A DNA stretch of 64,000 nt from Bradyrhizobium iriomotense (GTDB taxonomy: Bacteria; Pseudomonadota; Alphaproteobacteria; Rhizobiales; Xanthobacteraceae): the NCBI RefSeq assembly GCF_018129405.1, contig NZ_JAFCLP010000024.1, positions 38,727-102,726 of the forward strand. Reading direction: 5' to 3'. Shown here one piece after another: positions 46,633 to 56,368 of this stretch (the first letter of the stretch is position 1; each line of letters begins with the position of its first letter). The position numbers and the translations under genes were made by a program. Below the pieces are notes generated by a model, which was not told where the DNA came from, made no database searches, and saw nothing but the letters and a program-made list of their open reading frames with translations.

Positions 46633-46884
46633 TTACCAGCTGCAGTGGCCGGCCTTCAGCGCATTGTCTTTCACCACGAGCGCGTCGAGGAAGGTCGGCA
46701 CGGTCGCGCTGGCGCGGTGATAGCCGGCCGGCCACGGCGTGGTCGGGATGCTCTCGTCCCAGATCTGGCAGAAGCCGGTGTCCTGCCAGCGGATCAGGTG
46801 ATAGCTGGCTTGGGCAGGGCTCGCGGCAACGAAGGCGGTGACGGCAAGACCCGCAGCAGCGCACAGCATGGAAAGACGACGCAT
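46633..46884 (-). CDS. Small exported protein, WxxTGxCQxW type, copy A
   Basis: An 83-residue protein with a signal peptide (LSMLCAAAGLAVTAFVAASP, cleaved near AQA). The mature part starts SYHLIRWQDTGFCQIWDESI and ends GHCSW. GAGGAG precedes ATG 46884. The protein at 47223 shares the YxxIRWxxTGxCQxW core, so the two are paralogues. Function unknown; a periplasmic protein with one disulfide is plausible. Confidence 0.75.
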   Translation of the reverse strand: MRRLSMLCAAAGLAVTAFVAASPAQASYHLIRWQDTGFCQIWDESIPTTPWPAGYHRASATVPTFLDALVVKDNALKAGHCSW

Positions 46885-47067
46885 GATCAGCTCCTCAAAT
46901 GAAAGATGTGATGCGCCTCCCGACAATGATGGGGAGGGGTGGCGCGGGGCGCTTTTGGCCTGCGCCCCGGACAAGATGTGAGTAGTTCCGCGTGCTGACG
47001 AGGTTCAAAGATCGGGCGCTGGAAATGCGCGCATTTGGCTGAAAAAGAGGGCTGTCCGCCAAAGAGG

Positions 47068-47098
47068 AAGGGCGGACCGCTTGCGCGACCCGCCCTTT
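47068..47098. terminator. Candidate terminator hairpin
   Basis: Eight-base stem AAGGGCGG/CCGCCCTT (47068-47075, 47090-47097). It lies downstream of the gene ending at 47223 (minus strand), beyond a repeat. T-run is short. Confidence 0.4.
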
Positions 47099-47121
47099 GA
47101 ATCCGATCTGTCGCCTCAAGC

Positions 47122-47227
47122 CTAAAGCGCGATGAGATTTGGATGAATCGTCATCGCGCTTTAGGTTGTCGTTTGCGCATGATCCTTCCGGAAAACCGCT
47201 TCGCACTTTTCCGGATCATGCTTTAGA
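47122..47227. repeat. GATC-core palindromic repeat with hairpin, copy 3
   Basis: Inverse orientation to copies 1 and 2: the hairpin CTAAAGCGCGATGA/TCATCGCGCTTTAG comes first, then GCATGATCCTTCCGGAAAAC ... TTTTCCGGATCATGC. It touches the stop codon of the gene at 47223. Confidence 0.87.
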
Positions 47228-47483
47228 GCGTGCAGCGGCGCTCGGCGCGCATCTTGATCTGGATGTCGGAAGCTGCCTGGAAGGTCGGGACCGGCTTGCT
47301 GACGACCTTGTAGGTCGATACGCCCCACTGGAACGGCTTGTACTTCAGGTCCTCGTTCCAGACCTGGCAGATGCCGGTGTTGTCCCAGCGGATCACGTAA
47401 TACCCGACAGCCGCCGAGGCGGGCACGGCGAAGACGGAACTAGCGATGCCGGCAACGGCACAGAGGGCGAGAACGCGACGCAT
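47223..47483 (-). CDS. Small exported protein, WxxTGxCQxW type, copy B
   Basis: An 86-residue paralogue of the gene at 46633: signal peptide (VLALCAVAGIASSVFAVPAS), core YYVIRWDNTGICQVWNEDLK, then VPTFQAASDIQIKMRAERRC at the C-terminus. The two Cys match those of copy A. The repeat at 47122 abuts its stop. Function unknown. Confidence 0.75.
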   Translation of the reverse strand: MRRVLALCAVAGIASSVFAVPASAAVGYYVIRWDNTGICQVWNEDLKYKPFQWGVSTYKVVSKPVPTFQAASDIQIKMRAERRCTL

Positions 47484-47639
47484 GAAATATCTCCTTGTGG
47501 GGAAGTGTGACCTGAAAATTCGTGCGGGAAAAGCCGGTCCTTTGCAAGCCGGGGAGGTACTGTTTCACGGACATGTCAGGCGATGCAGGGCATTTGGTTC
47601 GGCCGCGTGCCCGGCAAGCCACAGGTGCTGAACCGCGGC

Positions 47640-48023
47640 TCACCTCGAAAGCGACGCGACCGCCTCGATCTCGATCAGCATCTTCGGATCGGGCAGCGAA
47701 TGCACCACGCTGGTGGTGCGCGCGGGGTAGGGCGGCGGGCCGAAGGCGCCGGCATAGAGCGCGTTCATGGCGGCAACGTCCGAGGCGCGGGTCAGGAGCA
47801 CGTTGACCTTGGCGAGGTCGCGCAAGGTCGCCCCGGCCTCGTCCAGCACGCGCTTGATGTTGATCACGACATTGGCGAACTGCGCCTCGAAGCCGTCAGG
47901 CAGCGCGCCATTGGCGTCGAAGCCGGGAATGCCCGAGACGAACAGCAAGTCGCCGACGCGCGTCGCAAAGGACAGCGGCGGCGCCTTGACGTGCGGCGGG
48001 GCTGCGAAATGCTGGATCGGCAT
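47640..48023 (-). CDS. RidA/YjgF-family protein
   Basis: A 127-residue RidA-type protein. Signature features are LSFATRVGDLLFVSGIPGFD, DEAGATLRDLAKVNVLLTRA and the C-terminal PARTTSVVHSLPDPKMLIEI with the Arg that binds the substrate carboxylate and the Glu of IEIEAVA. RidA proteins hydrolyse reactive imine/enamine intermediates. The start at 48023 has GAGGTGA upstream. Confidence 0.88.
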   Translation of the reverse strand: MPIQHFAAPPHVKAPPLSFATRVGDLLFVSGIPGFDANGALPDGFEAQFANVVINIKRVLDEAGATLRDLAKVNVLLTRASDVAAMNALYAGAFGPPPYPARTTSVVHSLPDPKMLIEIEAVASLSR

Positions 48024-48259
48024 GGCATCACCTCGTGTTGCTGGGAATGAGCGTAGCGGCATGCGGGGGAGTTGCAATCGGGATTGGGAGGGGCCGGAAC
48101 AAAAACTGGGAAAACAACCCCATGCACAGTAGGGGGCGGATGGAAATCATTGATCTTTTTTGAATTCCGGAAAAGCGAAATATTCGCTTGCTCCGTCGGG
48201 CAAAACAGGGGCAGAATGACATGATGCGGTTGGCCTGTGCTGCAGCCCCAACCTCCGCG
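48024..48259. other. Gene-free interval with GTCGGGCAAAAC tract
   Basis: Contains CCGTCGGGCAAAAC at 48193-48206 and an AT-rich AAATATTCGC stretch, related in sequence to 24629-24690 but in the opposite order. No coding frame with support. Confidence 0.5.
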
Positions 48260-48360
48260 GTCATGCCCCGCGAAGGCGGGGCATCCAGTACGCTGCGGCC
48301 TCTCGGTTCAACGACAACCGTCTCGGCGTACTGGATCGCCCGGTTAAGCCGGGCGATGAC
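48260..48360. repeat. CCAGTA-type composite palindrome, copy 4
   Basis: GTCATGCCCCGCGAAGGCGG at the left, GCCGGGCGATGAC at the right; ATCCAGTA and TACTGGAT inside. It lies upstream of the gene at 48486. Confidence 0.87.
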
Positions 48361-48485
48361 AACTGAATGGGCTGCTGCATCTCGCGCCTCGCAGCCGCCC
48401 ATCATGTTGCCGCCGCGATCGATCGGATAGATTGACGGCGTCTGATTCGTTTCCCTCCCCAAAAAATAGCCCCCGGAGCTCCCTC

Positions 48486-48920
48486 ATGAAGATCGCATCC
48501 ACGTTCCGCGCCGCGCTGGTCGCCATTGCCGCGCTTGCCGGCCTCTCGACCGCCGCACAGGCCGACGGCGGCACGGTGGTGCTGACGATCTACAAGGCGG
48601 GCTGGATCATCGGCGGCTCGGGCGGGAGCGGCGTGCTGAACTTCCGCGGCCGCTCCTACGGCCTCTCGACCGGCGGGCTCGACTACGGCCTCGTGTTCGG
48701 CGGCTCCAAGACCGTGCTGCGCGGCCGCGTCTCCAACATCAACCGTCCGTCGGATGTCGCCGGCGTCTATGGCGCCGCCGGTGCGGGCCTCGCCGTCGGC
48801 CGCGGCGCCCGCGCCATCGTGCTCACCAACCAGAAGGGCGCGGTGCTGGAACTGACCGGCACGCAGGTCGGCCTGATGGCGAACGCGGATCTCAGCGGGC
48901 TCGCGATCACGATGCGGTAG
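48486..48920 (+). CDS. Exported glycine-rich beta protein
   Basis: A 144-residue protein with a signal peptide (TFRAALVAIAALAGLSTAAQ). The mature part is glycine-rich beta-type sequence (GTVVLTIYKAGWIIGGSGGS, GLSTGGLDYGLVFGGSKTVL, GRVSNINRPSDVAGVYGAAG). It recalls SYLF or DUF1134/EipA-like envelope proteins, but I cannot assign a family firmly. The ATG at 48486 follows GGAGCT. A REP pair starts 16 bases after the stop codon. Confidence 0.7.
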   Translation: MKIASTFRAALVAIAALAGLSTAAQADGGTVVLTIYKAGWIIGGSGGSGVLNFRGRSYGLSTGGLDYGLVFGGSKTVLRGRVSNINRPSDVAGVYGAAGAGLAVGRGARAIVLTNQKGAVLELTGTQVGLMANADLSGLAITMR

Positions 48921-48936
48921 GGCGCTCGCCTCACCC

Positions 48937-49009
48937 GTAGCCCGCATGAGCGACAGCGACATGCGGGACAACTCTCGGCCCCGGATGTCGCTTCGCTCAT
49001 CCGGGCTAC
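48937..49009. repeat. REP pair (family 2)
   Basis: Left unit 48937-48969 (GTAGCCCGCATGAGCG...), right unit 48979-49009 (inverted, ending CCGGGCTAC). The right end overlaps the stop codon of the gene at 49006: CTA of GCTAC read on the minus strand is TAG. Confidence 0.9.
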
Positions 49010-49698
49010 GTTCCCGTCACCATCGAGTGGATTCTCTCGCAATGCGCGACGAGGTTCTTGTGCGCATCGACGAAGGCCTTCAGCGGCGTCGGGATCGGAA
49101 AGTAATAGATGTTGGCGACGAAACCGTAGATGCCGGCATCACAGCTGGTCGGCGCGGCGCCATGGACGAAGCCTTTGGCCGGCACGATCTCCGCCAGCAC
49201 CTGCAAGTCCGCCAGCCCCCGCGCATAGGCCTCTTCGGGCGTGTAGCGGCCGATGCCCTGGTGATGATAGCGCTGCGCGTTGTACGCCTTAGCCTTCTCG
49301 AACCCCTCGCTCACTTGCGGATGCTGCGCGATGAAACCGTCGCGGAACGCCGGATAGAAGCGCTCGTCCTTCCAGCGCGAATACGACATCACCCAGTAGA
49401 GATCGTCCAGCATGCGTGTGACGAGATGATTGGTGCGGCGCTGCTCTTGTGACAACGCCGCATCGATGCCGAGGTGATATTTCGCGATGGCATGCGTGAT
49501 GATCGTCTCGCTGTCGCCGATGGTCTCGCCGTCGTCGACGACATAGGGCAGCTGCCCGCGCGGCGCGGCGGAGGCATCGAAGATGTGCTCGTGCACGAAC
49601 GGCACGCAAGAAAGCTTCAGGAACGCGTAGACCTTGAGGCCGTAGCCGTTGTTGTCGGCGACGCCGAACAGGTTTGGGTAGGAGTAGAGGGTCAGCAT
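49006..49698 (-). CDS. Glutathione S-transferase family protein
   Basis: A 230-residue protein. N-terminal thioredoxin-like fold LTLYSYPNLFGVADNNGYGL, then the GSH-binding RGQLPYVVDDGETIGDSETI, and a helical C-terminal domain. This variant with YPN/LFG in place of the usual CxxC/S motif resembles the metaxin-like GST group. The start at 49698 has GGAG at 49702-49709 on the minus strand. Its stop codon is formed by the end of a REP. Confidence 0.85.
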   Translation of the reverse strand: MLTLYSYPNLFGVADNNGYGLKVYAFLKLSCVPFVHEHIFDASAAPRGQLPYVVDDGETIGDSETIITHAIAKYHLGIDAALSQEQRRTNHLVTRMLDDLYWVMSYSRWKDERFYPAFRDGFIAQHPQVSEGFEKAKAYNAQRYHHQGIGRYTPEEAYARGLADLQVLAEIVPAKGFVHGAAPTSCDAGIYGFVANIYYFPIPTPLKAFVDAHKNLVAHCERIHSMVTGT

Positions 49699-49760
49699 GG
49701 GCGGGCTCCTCTGGGGGGCGGAGGTAGAATGCAGGCGGGCCGAACCGGATGCAATCCTCG

Positions 49761-49829
49761 TAGCCCGCATGAGCGGAGCGACATGCGGGAACAGCGGCCC
49801 CGGATGTCGCTTCGCTCATCCGGGCTACG
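49761..49829. repeat. REP pair (family 2)
   Basis: Left unit GTAGCCCGCATGAGCGGAGC, right unit ending CATCCGGGCTAC. It separates two GST genes, nine bases from the stop of the second. Confidence 0.9.
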
Positions 49830-49838
49830 GAAGCGACC

Positions 49839-50486
49839 CTACGAACGCGATGCAGCCTGAAACACCGCCAGCTGCGCCTCGAACGCGCGCCTAAACGCCG
49901 GCCGGGCCTCGCCGCGGGCGACATAAGCGGCGATGTCAGGATATTCGTCCAGCAGGCCAGAGGTGTTCAGCCGGCGCAGCACCGTCACCATCATGAGATC
50001 GCCGGCGCTGAACGCGCCATCGAGCCAGTCGGCTTTGCCGAGGCGGCGGGACAATTCGCCGAGCCTGATGCGGACGCGATCCTGCAGCATGGGCAACCGT
50101 TCCGCGTACCAGCTCCTGTCGCGCTCGAACAGCATGGCCATGCCGAGCTCGACGATCGGCGGCTCCAGCGTGTTCAGCGCGGCGAACATCCACGCGATCG
50201 CGCGGCTTCTTGCGTTGTGATCCGTCGGCAGCAGTCCGCCATGACGCTCGGCGATGTGCAGCACGATCGCGCCGGTTTCGAACAAAGCGAGATCGCCGTC
50301 CTCATAGGTCGGAATCTGCCCGAACGGATGCAGCGCCAGATGCGCCGGCTGCTTCATTGCCGCAAAGGATACCAGGCGGACGTCGTAGGGCTGGCCAACC
50401 TCCTCCAGCGCCCAGCGAACCCGCATGTCACGCGCCTGCCCGCGGCCGCGGTCGGGGGAGTTTTCGAAGGCGGTGATGGTGGGCAT
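49839..50486 (-). CDS. Glutathione S-transferase family protein
   Basis: A 215-residue GST with classical features: ITAFENSPDRGRGQARDMRV as first strand-helix, HPFGQIPTYEDGDLALFETG as GSH site with the Glu/Ser pair, and the C-terminal motif FSAGDLMMVTVLRR. Both GSTs here read leftward and are separated by a REP pair; they are not close paralogues. Substrate unknown. Confidence 0.88.
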   Translation of the reverse strand: MPTITAFENSPDRGRGQARDMRVRWALEEVGQPYDVRLVSFAAMKQPAHLALHPFGQIPTYEDGDLALFETGAIVLHIAERHGGLLPTDHNARSRAIAWMFAALNTLEPPIVELGMAMLFERDRSWYAERLPMLQDRVRIRLGELSRRLGKADWLDGAFSAGDLMMVTVLRRLNTSGLLDEYPDIAAYVARGEARPAFRRAFEAQLAVFQAASRS

Positions 50487-50595
50487 GGGGGGCTCCGGGA
50501 TGGTTGCGGCTTGTCCAGAGGACGAATGGCGGGCGCGGATTCCGACGGCCTACCCACGTCTTGTTTTGGTGGCGCGCTGTTGCCCAACCCACGGT

Positions 50596-50722
50596 GTCGT
50601 CCTGGCGAAAGCCAGGACCCATACCGCGGAATCTATCGGGTGTGGACGGTTGAAGTACCGAACCACGAGTCTTCGCCAAACTTTTCCCTGGGGTAATGGG
50701 TCCTGGCTTTCGCCAGGACGAC
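50596..50722. repeat. GGCGAAAGCC-type composite palindrome, copy 2
   Basis: Starts GTCGTCCTGGCGAAAGCCAG and ends with its complement; the centre has ACCACGAGTCTTCGCC and TTTTCCCTGGGGTAATGG. It lies in the 334-base gap before the VOC gene. Confidence 0.9.
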
Positions 50723-50820
50723 CCCGGTGGGCGGAAAAGTGCGTGTCCCCTTGTCGGAATGCCGCTTGCTCTCTCGTCCTTGGGAAGCCCCGTTGCCCTC
50801 GAGCCGAAAGGATCCCGCCC

Positions 50821-51258
50821 ATGACCTCGATCACGCCGTTCCTCTGGTTCGACAACAACGTCCCCGAGGCCGTCGCGTTCTACAAATCGGTGTTTCCCAA
50901 TGCCAGGGTCGAGACCGTCAGCGACTTCATGGCGGTGTTCGAGCTCGAAGGCCAGCGCTTCAACGCGCTCAACGGCGGGCCGCAATACCGCTTCAACGAG
51001 GCGGTGTCGTTCTTCATCAGCGTCGAGACGCAGGAGGAGGTGGACTACTTCTGGAGCCGCCTCACTGCCGACGGCGGCGAGGAATCGAGGTGCGGCTGGC
51101 TCAAGGACAAGTTTGGCCTGTCCTGGCAGGTGATCCCGACGGCGCTCGGCCGCTACCTCGGCGACCCCGACCGCACGAAGGCGAACCGCGTGATGCAGGC
51201 GATGATGGGGATGCGGAAGATCGTGATCGCGGAGCTGGACAAGGCGTATGCGGGGTGA
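50821..51258 (+). CDS. VOC/PhnB-like glyoxalase-fold protein
   Basis: A 145-residue protein. The start MTSITPFLWFDNNVPEAVAF, with FYKSVFPNARVE next, is typical of PhnB-like/3-demethylubiquinone-methyltransferase-like VOC proteins. SFFISVETQEEVDYFWSRLT and the final RVMQAMMGMRKIVIAELDKA are conserved group features. It lacks the full metal triad, so it is more likely a binding or resistance-type protein (inference). The start is fixed by the family N-terminus. Confidence 0.88.
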   Translation: MTSITPFLWFDNNVPEAVAFYKSVFPNARVETVSDFMAVFELEGQRFNALNGGPQYRFNEAVSFFISVETQEEVDYFWSRLTADGGEESRCGWLKDKFGLSWQVIPTALGRYLGDPDRTKANRVMQAMMGMRKIVIAELDKAYAG

Positions 51259-51273
51259 GGGGGCAACGGTCCC

Positions 51274-51376
51274 GCAGGGTGGGCAAAGGCGCGCTCTTCG
51301 CGCGCCGTGCCCATGCACTGTCGGGACCCACGAAGAAATCGTGGGCACGGCGCTGACGCGCCCTTGCCCATCCTAC
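51274..51376. repeat. GTAG-ended REP-like pair, third type
   Basis: Two inverted units, GGTGGGCAAAGGCGCG... on the left and ...GCGCCCTTGCCCATCCTAC on the right, with GTAG at the right outer end (minus strand) and GCAG at the left. Each unit can fold (GGGCA...TGCCC). No RAYT for this type is in the window. Confidence 0.75.
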
Positions 51377-51418
51377 GAGGCTTCGTGTTTGAGCAAGATC
51401 GCGAGCCACACCCACCGT

Positions 51419-51543
51419 GTCGTCCTGGCGAAAGCCAGGACCCATACCGCGTGATCTATCGATTGCGATTGGTCGCAGTACCGGACTACGAGCCTTCGCC
51501 AAACCTCTCCCTGGGGTAATGGGTCCTGGCTTTCGCCAGGACG
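51419..51543. repeat. GGCGAAAGCC-type composite palindrome, copy 3
   Basis: Same outer arms as 50596-50722 and centre with GAGCCTTCGCCAAACCTCTC. About 700 bases from copy 2, on the other side of the VOC gene. Confidence 0.9.
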
Positions 51544-51577
51544 ACGACTGAGTTTGCGGCGCCAGCGCCAACCCACC

Positions 51578-52084
51578 CTACGCAGCAATCCACCTAGCCA
51601 ACTCTCGCCACGGCTCCAGCGTCCAACTCCCCGACGCAGCACCAGACGGCGAGGGCAGCACAAAAATCTCGGGCCAGCTTCCATCCGACGCCTGCCGCCC
51701 CAGCGCAATCGCAGCTGACGGCCTGCCGTAAAACAAACTCGCCGCCTTCTTGCTCGTGAACGCAATCGTTCGCGGCCGGTACTTTTCGATCTTCGCCCTG
51801 AACCCCGGCACGTCGATCGTCTCCGCTGCGATCTGGTGATCCATCCCGGCGCCCGACTTGGAGAGATCGGTGAAGCCGATCCCGAGCTCGATCAGGCTCG
51901 CGAACTCGTCCGGCTGATAGCGCCGCGGCGTGATCCCGGCCTCATGGATCGCGCGCCAGAAGCGGTTGCCGGGATGGGCGTAGTAGTGCCCGACTTCCGC
52001 CGAGCGCGTCGAGGCGGCGGTGCCGACGAAGACGAGGCGGAGGTTGGGACGGAGCTGGTCGGGGAGGCGGTGGGGGGTGGCCAC
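51578..52084 (-). CDS. mug: Mug/TDG-type DNA glycosylase
   Basis: A 168-residue mismatch-specific uracil/thymine glycosylase-like protein. LRLVFVGTAASTRSAEVGHY, HPGNRFWRAIHEAGITPRRY and EIFVLPSPSGAASG (active-site loop with Pro-Ser) fit the family. The start is uncertain. A longer frame runs to 52141, but its first codons lie in a REP; the GTG at 52084 gives the usual start. It removes U or T from U:G and T:G pairs in DNA. Confidence 0.78.
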   Translation of the reverse strand: MATPHRLPDQLRPNLRLVFVGTAASTRSAEVGHYYAHPGNRFWRAIHEAGITPRRYQPDEFASLIELGIGFTDLSKSGAGMDHQIAAETIDVPGFRAKIEKYRPRTIAFTSKKAASLFYGRPSAAIALGRQASDGSWPEIFVLPSPSGAASGSWTLEPWRELARWIAA

Positions 52085-52106
52085 GGGAAATTCAGTCGCT
52101 GGGGTT

Positions 52107-52179
52107 GTAGCCCGCATGAGCGTCAGCGACATGCGGGGCACCTGTCAATCCCGGATATCGCTTCGCCCATCCGGGCTAC
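52107..52179. repeat. REP pair (family 2)
   Basis: Left unit GTAGCCCGCATGAGCGTCAG, right unit ending CATCCGGGCTAC with two changes (ATATCG, GCCCAT). It sits in the upstream region of the glycosylase gene. Confidence 0.88.
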
Positions 52180-52262
52180 GCTTGCTGACGGCTTGGGGAG
52201 CCGTTGCGGATGGCGGATGGTCGAATAGGATGGCTCCAACATCGTTCCGCAGGAGGTTCGTG

Positions 52263-52487
52263 ATGGCGATCAACAAGGACAAGATCGACGACGCGGCGTT
52301 GGCCTTGCTCTATCTGACCTTGCACGATGGCGATCGGGCCTGGAAGGGCTTTGACTGGGATGTGCTCGGCCGCCTGCATACCAAGGGAATGATTGATGAT
52401 CCCGTTGGCAAGGTGAAGTCCGTGGTGTTCACGCAGGAAGGTCTTGAACGCGCGAAGAAGCTGTTCAAGGAGCTGTTCGGAGAATAA
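52263..52487 (+). CDS. DUF6429 family protein
   Basis: A 74-residue protein (MAINKDKIDDAALALLYLTL, AWKGFDWDVLGRLHTKGMID, VGKVKSVVFTQEGLERAKKL). The pattern matches the small DUF6429 proteins, probably with a winged-helix-like fold. GGAGG lies seven bases before the ATG. It is convergent with the thi operon. Function unknown. Confidence 0.85.
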   Translation: MAINKDKIDDAALALLYLTLHDGDRAWKGFDWDVLGRLHTKGMIDDPVGKVKSVVFTQEGLERAKKLFKELFGE

Positions 52488-52496
52488 GTCCGCAAT

Positions 52497-52522
52497 AAAA
52501 AGGCCGGGCATACGCCCGGCCT
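52497..52522 (-). terminator. Rho-independent terminator of the thi operon
   Basis: Nine-base stem AGGCCGGGC/GCCCGGCCT (52501-52509, 52514-52522) with a four-base loop. On the minus strand it is followed by TTTTTATTG. It is 32 bases after the thiC stop. Confidence 0.85.
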
Positions 52523-52553
52523 CGCTTGAAATGAAATGCAGAGAATCAGTGTC

Positions 52554-54470
<1,917 letters not shown>

Positions 54471-54500
54471 TTAGTTTCGCTGCGCGAGCGTCGGTTACAG

Positions 54501-54602
54501 CTGTCATCCCCGCGAAGGCGGGGATCCAGTATTCCAGAGACCGTAGTGAGGTACGGAGAAGCCGCGGCGTACTGGATCGCCCGGTCAAGCCGGGCGATGA
54601 CG
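54501..54602. repeat. CCAGTA-type composite palindrome, copy 5, inside the thi operon
   Basis: GTCATCCCCGCGAAGGCGGG to GCCGGGCGATGAC, with ATCCAGTA and TACTGGAT inside. It lies between thiE and thiC. Confidence 0.88.
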
Positions 54603-54629
54603 GCGGAGTGTGTTGAGAGAGCGTGCGCA

Positions 54630-55238
54630 TCACGCCGCCTCCTTCGACTGGCCGAGCCATTGCCGCACGCGGGCATCGGGGTCGGCGTTCTGGGTGACGT
54701 CGCTGACGACGGCGATGGAATCCGCGCCCGCCGCAAAGATCTCCGCGGCGTGCTCGAACTTGATGCCGCCGATTGCGACCAGCGGGATGCTGCCCACGCG
54801 CTTCTTCCATTCCGTGATCTTCGGGATGCCCTGCGGCTCGAAGCGCATCGACTTCAGCGTGGTGAAGAAGATCGGGCCGAGCGCGACGTAGTCGGGCTTT
54901 GCCGCCAGCGCGGTTTCAAGCTCGGCATCGTCATGGGTGGAGACGCCGAGCAGAAGGCCCGCCTCGCGGATGGCCTTGAGGTCGGCATCGGCCAGGTCCT
55001 CCTGGCCGAGATGCAGATACTTTGCGCCGGCGACGATGGCGGCGCGCCAATAGTCGTTCACGACCAGCTTGGCTTGCGTGTCCTTCGTGATCGCCAGCGC
55101 GTCGGTGACGATCTGCAGCGCGTCGGCGTCGTTGAGCTCCTTCGCGCGCAGCTGGATGGTGCCGACGCCGAGCTTGGTCAGGCGTTCGACCCAGTTGAGG
55201 CTGTCGACGACGGGATAGAAGCGATCAGGATACGGCAT
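54630..55238 (-). CDS. thiE: Thiamine phosphate synthase ThiE
   Basis: A 202-residue enzyme that couples HMP-PP with thiazole phosphate. The family residues are seen in [50 protein letters not shown] and [19 protein letters not shown], then VAIGGI and DSIAVVSDV. The start at MPYPDRF (55238) overlaps the last codons of thiG by 14 bases, so translation is probably coupled. Confidence 0.93.
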   Translation of the reverse strand: MPYPDRFYPVVDSLNWVERLTKLGVGTIQLRAKELNDADALQIVTDALAITKDTQAKLVVNDYWRAAIVAGAKYLHLGQEDLADADLKAIREAGLLLGVSTHDDAELETALAAKPDYVALGPIFFTTLKSMRFEPQGIPKITEWKKRVGSIPLVAIGGIKFEHAAEIFAAGADSIAVVSDVTQNADPDARVRQWLGQSKEAA

Positions 55239-56007
55239 GCCAGAACGGGGTCCCAACGACAGGGGTGGAGGGCGAGGCGAAGTCGCGGGCGTTCATCAGC
55301 CCGGCTTCGTAAGCGGTGCGTCCGGCCTCGATGCCCAGGCGGAAGGCATTCGCCATCGCGACGGGATCGGCGGCTTTGGCGATCGCGGTATTGAGCAGCA
55401 CGGCGTCATAGCCGAGCTCGAGCGCCTGTGCGGCGTGGCTGGGCGCGCCGATGCCGGCGTCGACCACCAGCGTGATGTCGGGCAGCCGCTCGCGCAGCAG
55501 TTTTAGCGCATCGCGGTTGGTGATGCCCTTGGCGCTGCCGATCGGGGCGGCCCACGGCATCACCACCTTGCAGCCGGCATCGACCAGGCGGTTGGCGACC
55601 GAGAGGTCCTCCGTGCAATAGGGGAACACCTCAAAGCCGTCCTTGATCAGGATGGTCGCGGCTTCCACGAGGCCGACGACATCGGGCTGCAGCGTGTCGT
55701 TGTCGGCGATGACCTCGAGCTTGATCCAGGAGGTGCCGAACAATTCGCGCGCGAGCTTGGCGGTGGTCACGGCCTCGCGCACGCTGCGGCAACCGGCGGT
55801 GTTCGGCAGCACGGTGACGTCGAGCTCGCGGATCAGATTCCAGAACGCATCGCCAGTCTTGCCGCCGGCGGATTCGCGCCGCAGCGACACCGTGACGATG
55901 TTCGAGCCGGAGGCACGGATCGCCGCCTGCATGATCGCAGGCGAGGGATAGAGCGCGCTGCCGATCAAGAGGCGGGAGGGGAAGGTTTTGCCGTAGAAGG
56001 TCACCAT
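55225..56007 (-). CDS. thiG: Thiazole synthase ThiG
   Basis: A 260-residue TIM-barrel enzyme making the thiazole ring from deoxyxylulose phosphate, the ThiO product (dehydroglycine) and sulfur from ThiS. The imine-forming Lys is Lys96 in [10 protein letters not shown]. Other marks are [28 protein letters not shown] and [20 protein letters not shown]. The 163-base gap from thiS holds a repeat. Confidence 0.95.
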   Translation of the reverse strand: MVTFYGKTFPSRLLIGSALYPSPAIMQAAIRASGSNIVTVSLRRESAGGKTGDAFWNLIRELDVTVLPNTAGCRSVREAVTTAKLARELFGTSWIKLEVIADNDTLQPDVVGLVEAATILIKDGFEVFPYCTEDLSVANRLVDAGCKVVMPWAAPIGSAKGITNRDALKLLRERLPDITLVVDAGIGAPSHAAQALELGYDAVLLNTAIAKAADPVAMANAFRLGIEAGRTAYEAGLMNARDFASPSTPVVGTPFWHAVS

Positions 56008-56028
56008 GGGGAAGGTGTCTCCTTAATT

Positions 56029-56145
56029 GTCGTCCCGGCGAAGGCCGGGACCCATACCGCGTGATTTCGCTCGGGGCACGCAGGGAGAGATCGTCCGTCC
56101 CAATGAAGGGCGGTGGTTATGGGTCCCGGCCTTCGTCGGGACGAC
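56029..56145. repeat. GTCGTCCC-type composite palindrome inside the thi operon
   Basis: Left GTCGTCCCGGCGAAGGCCGG, right half with GGTCCCGGCC and GGGACGAC. It lies between thiS and thiG. Confidence 0.85.
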
Positions 56146-56170
56146 GTGGAGAGAGCTTGCTCGCCTCACC

Positions 56171-56368
56171 TCACCCTCCCTGCCGCGGTGTGATGATCTC
56201 GATCTCGTCGCCGGCTTTCAGGCTCGTCTCGGCCCAGCGGCTTTTCGGCACGACGTCGTAGTTCAGCGCGATGGCGAAATGGGTGCCTTCGTAGTCGAGC
56301 TCTGAGAGCAGCGCGCCGACGCTGGCGGAATTCACCTCGCGCTGTTCGCCGTTGACGATTACGCGCAT
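56171..56368 (-). CDS. thiS: Sulfur carrier protein ThiS
   Basis: A 65-residue ubiquitin-like protein ending in Gly-Gly (IITPRQGG), the site of thiocarboxylate formation. MRVIVNGEQREV starts the usual first strand. It overlaps the thiO stop region by ten bases, so translation is probably coupled. No thiF is visible in the window. Confidence 0.95.
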   Translation of the reverse strand: MRVIVNGEQREVNSASVGALLSELDYEGTHFAIALNYDVVPKSRWAETSLKAGDEIEIITPRQGG

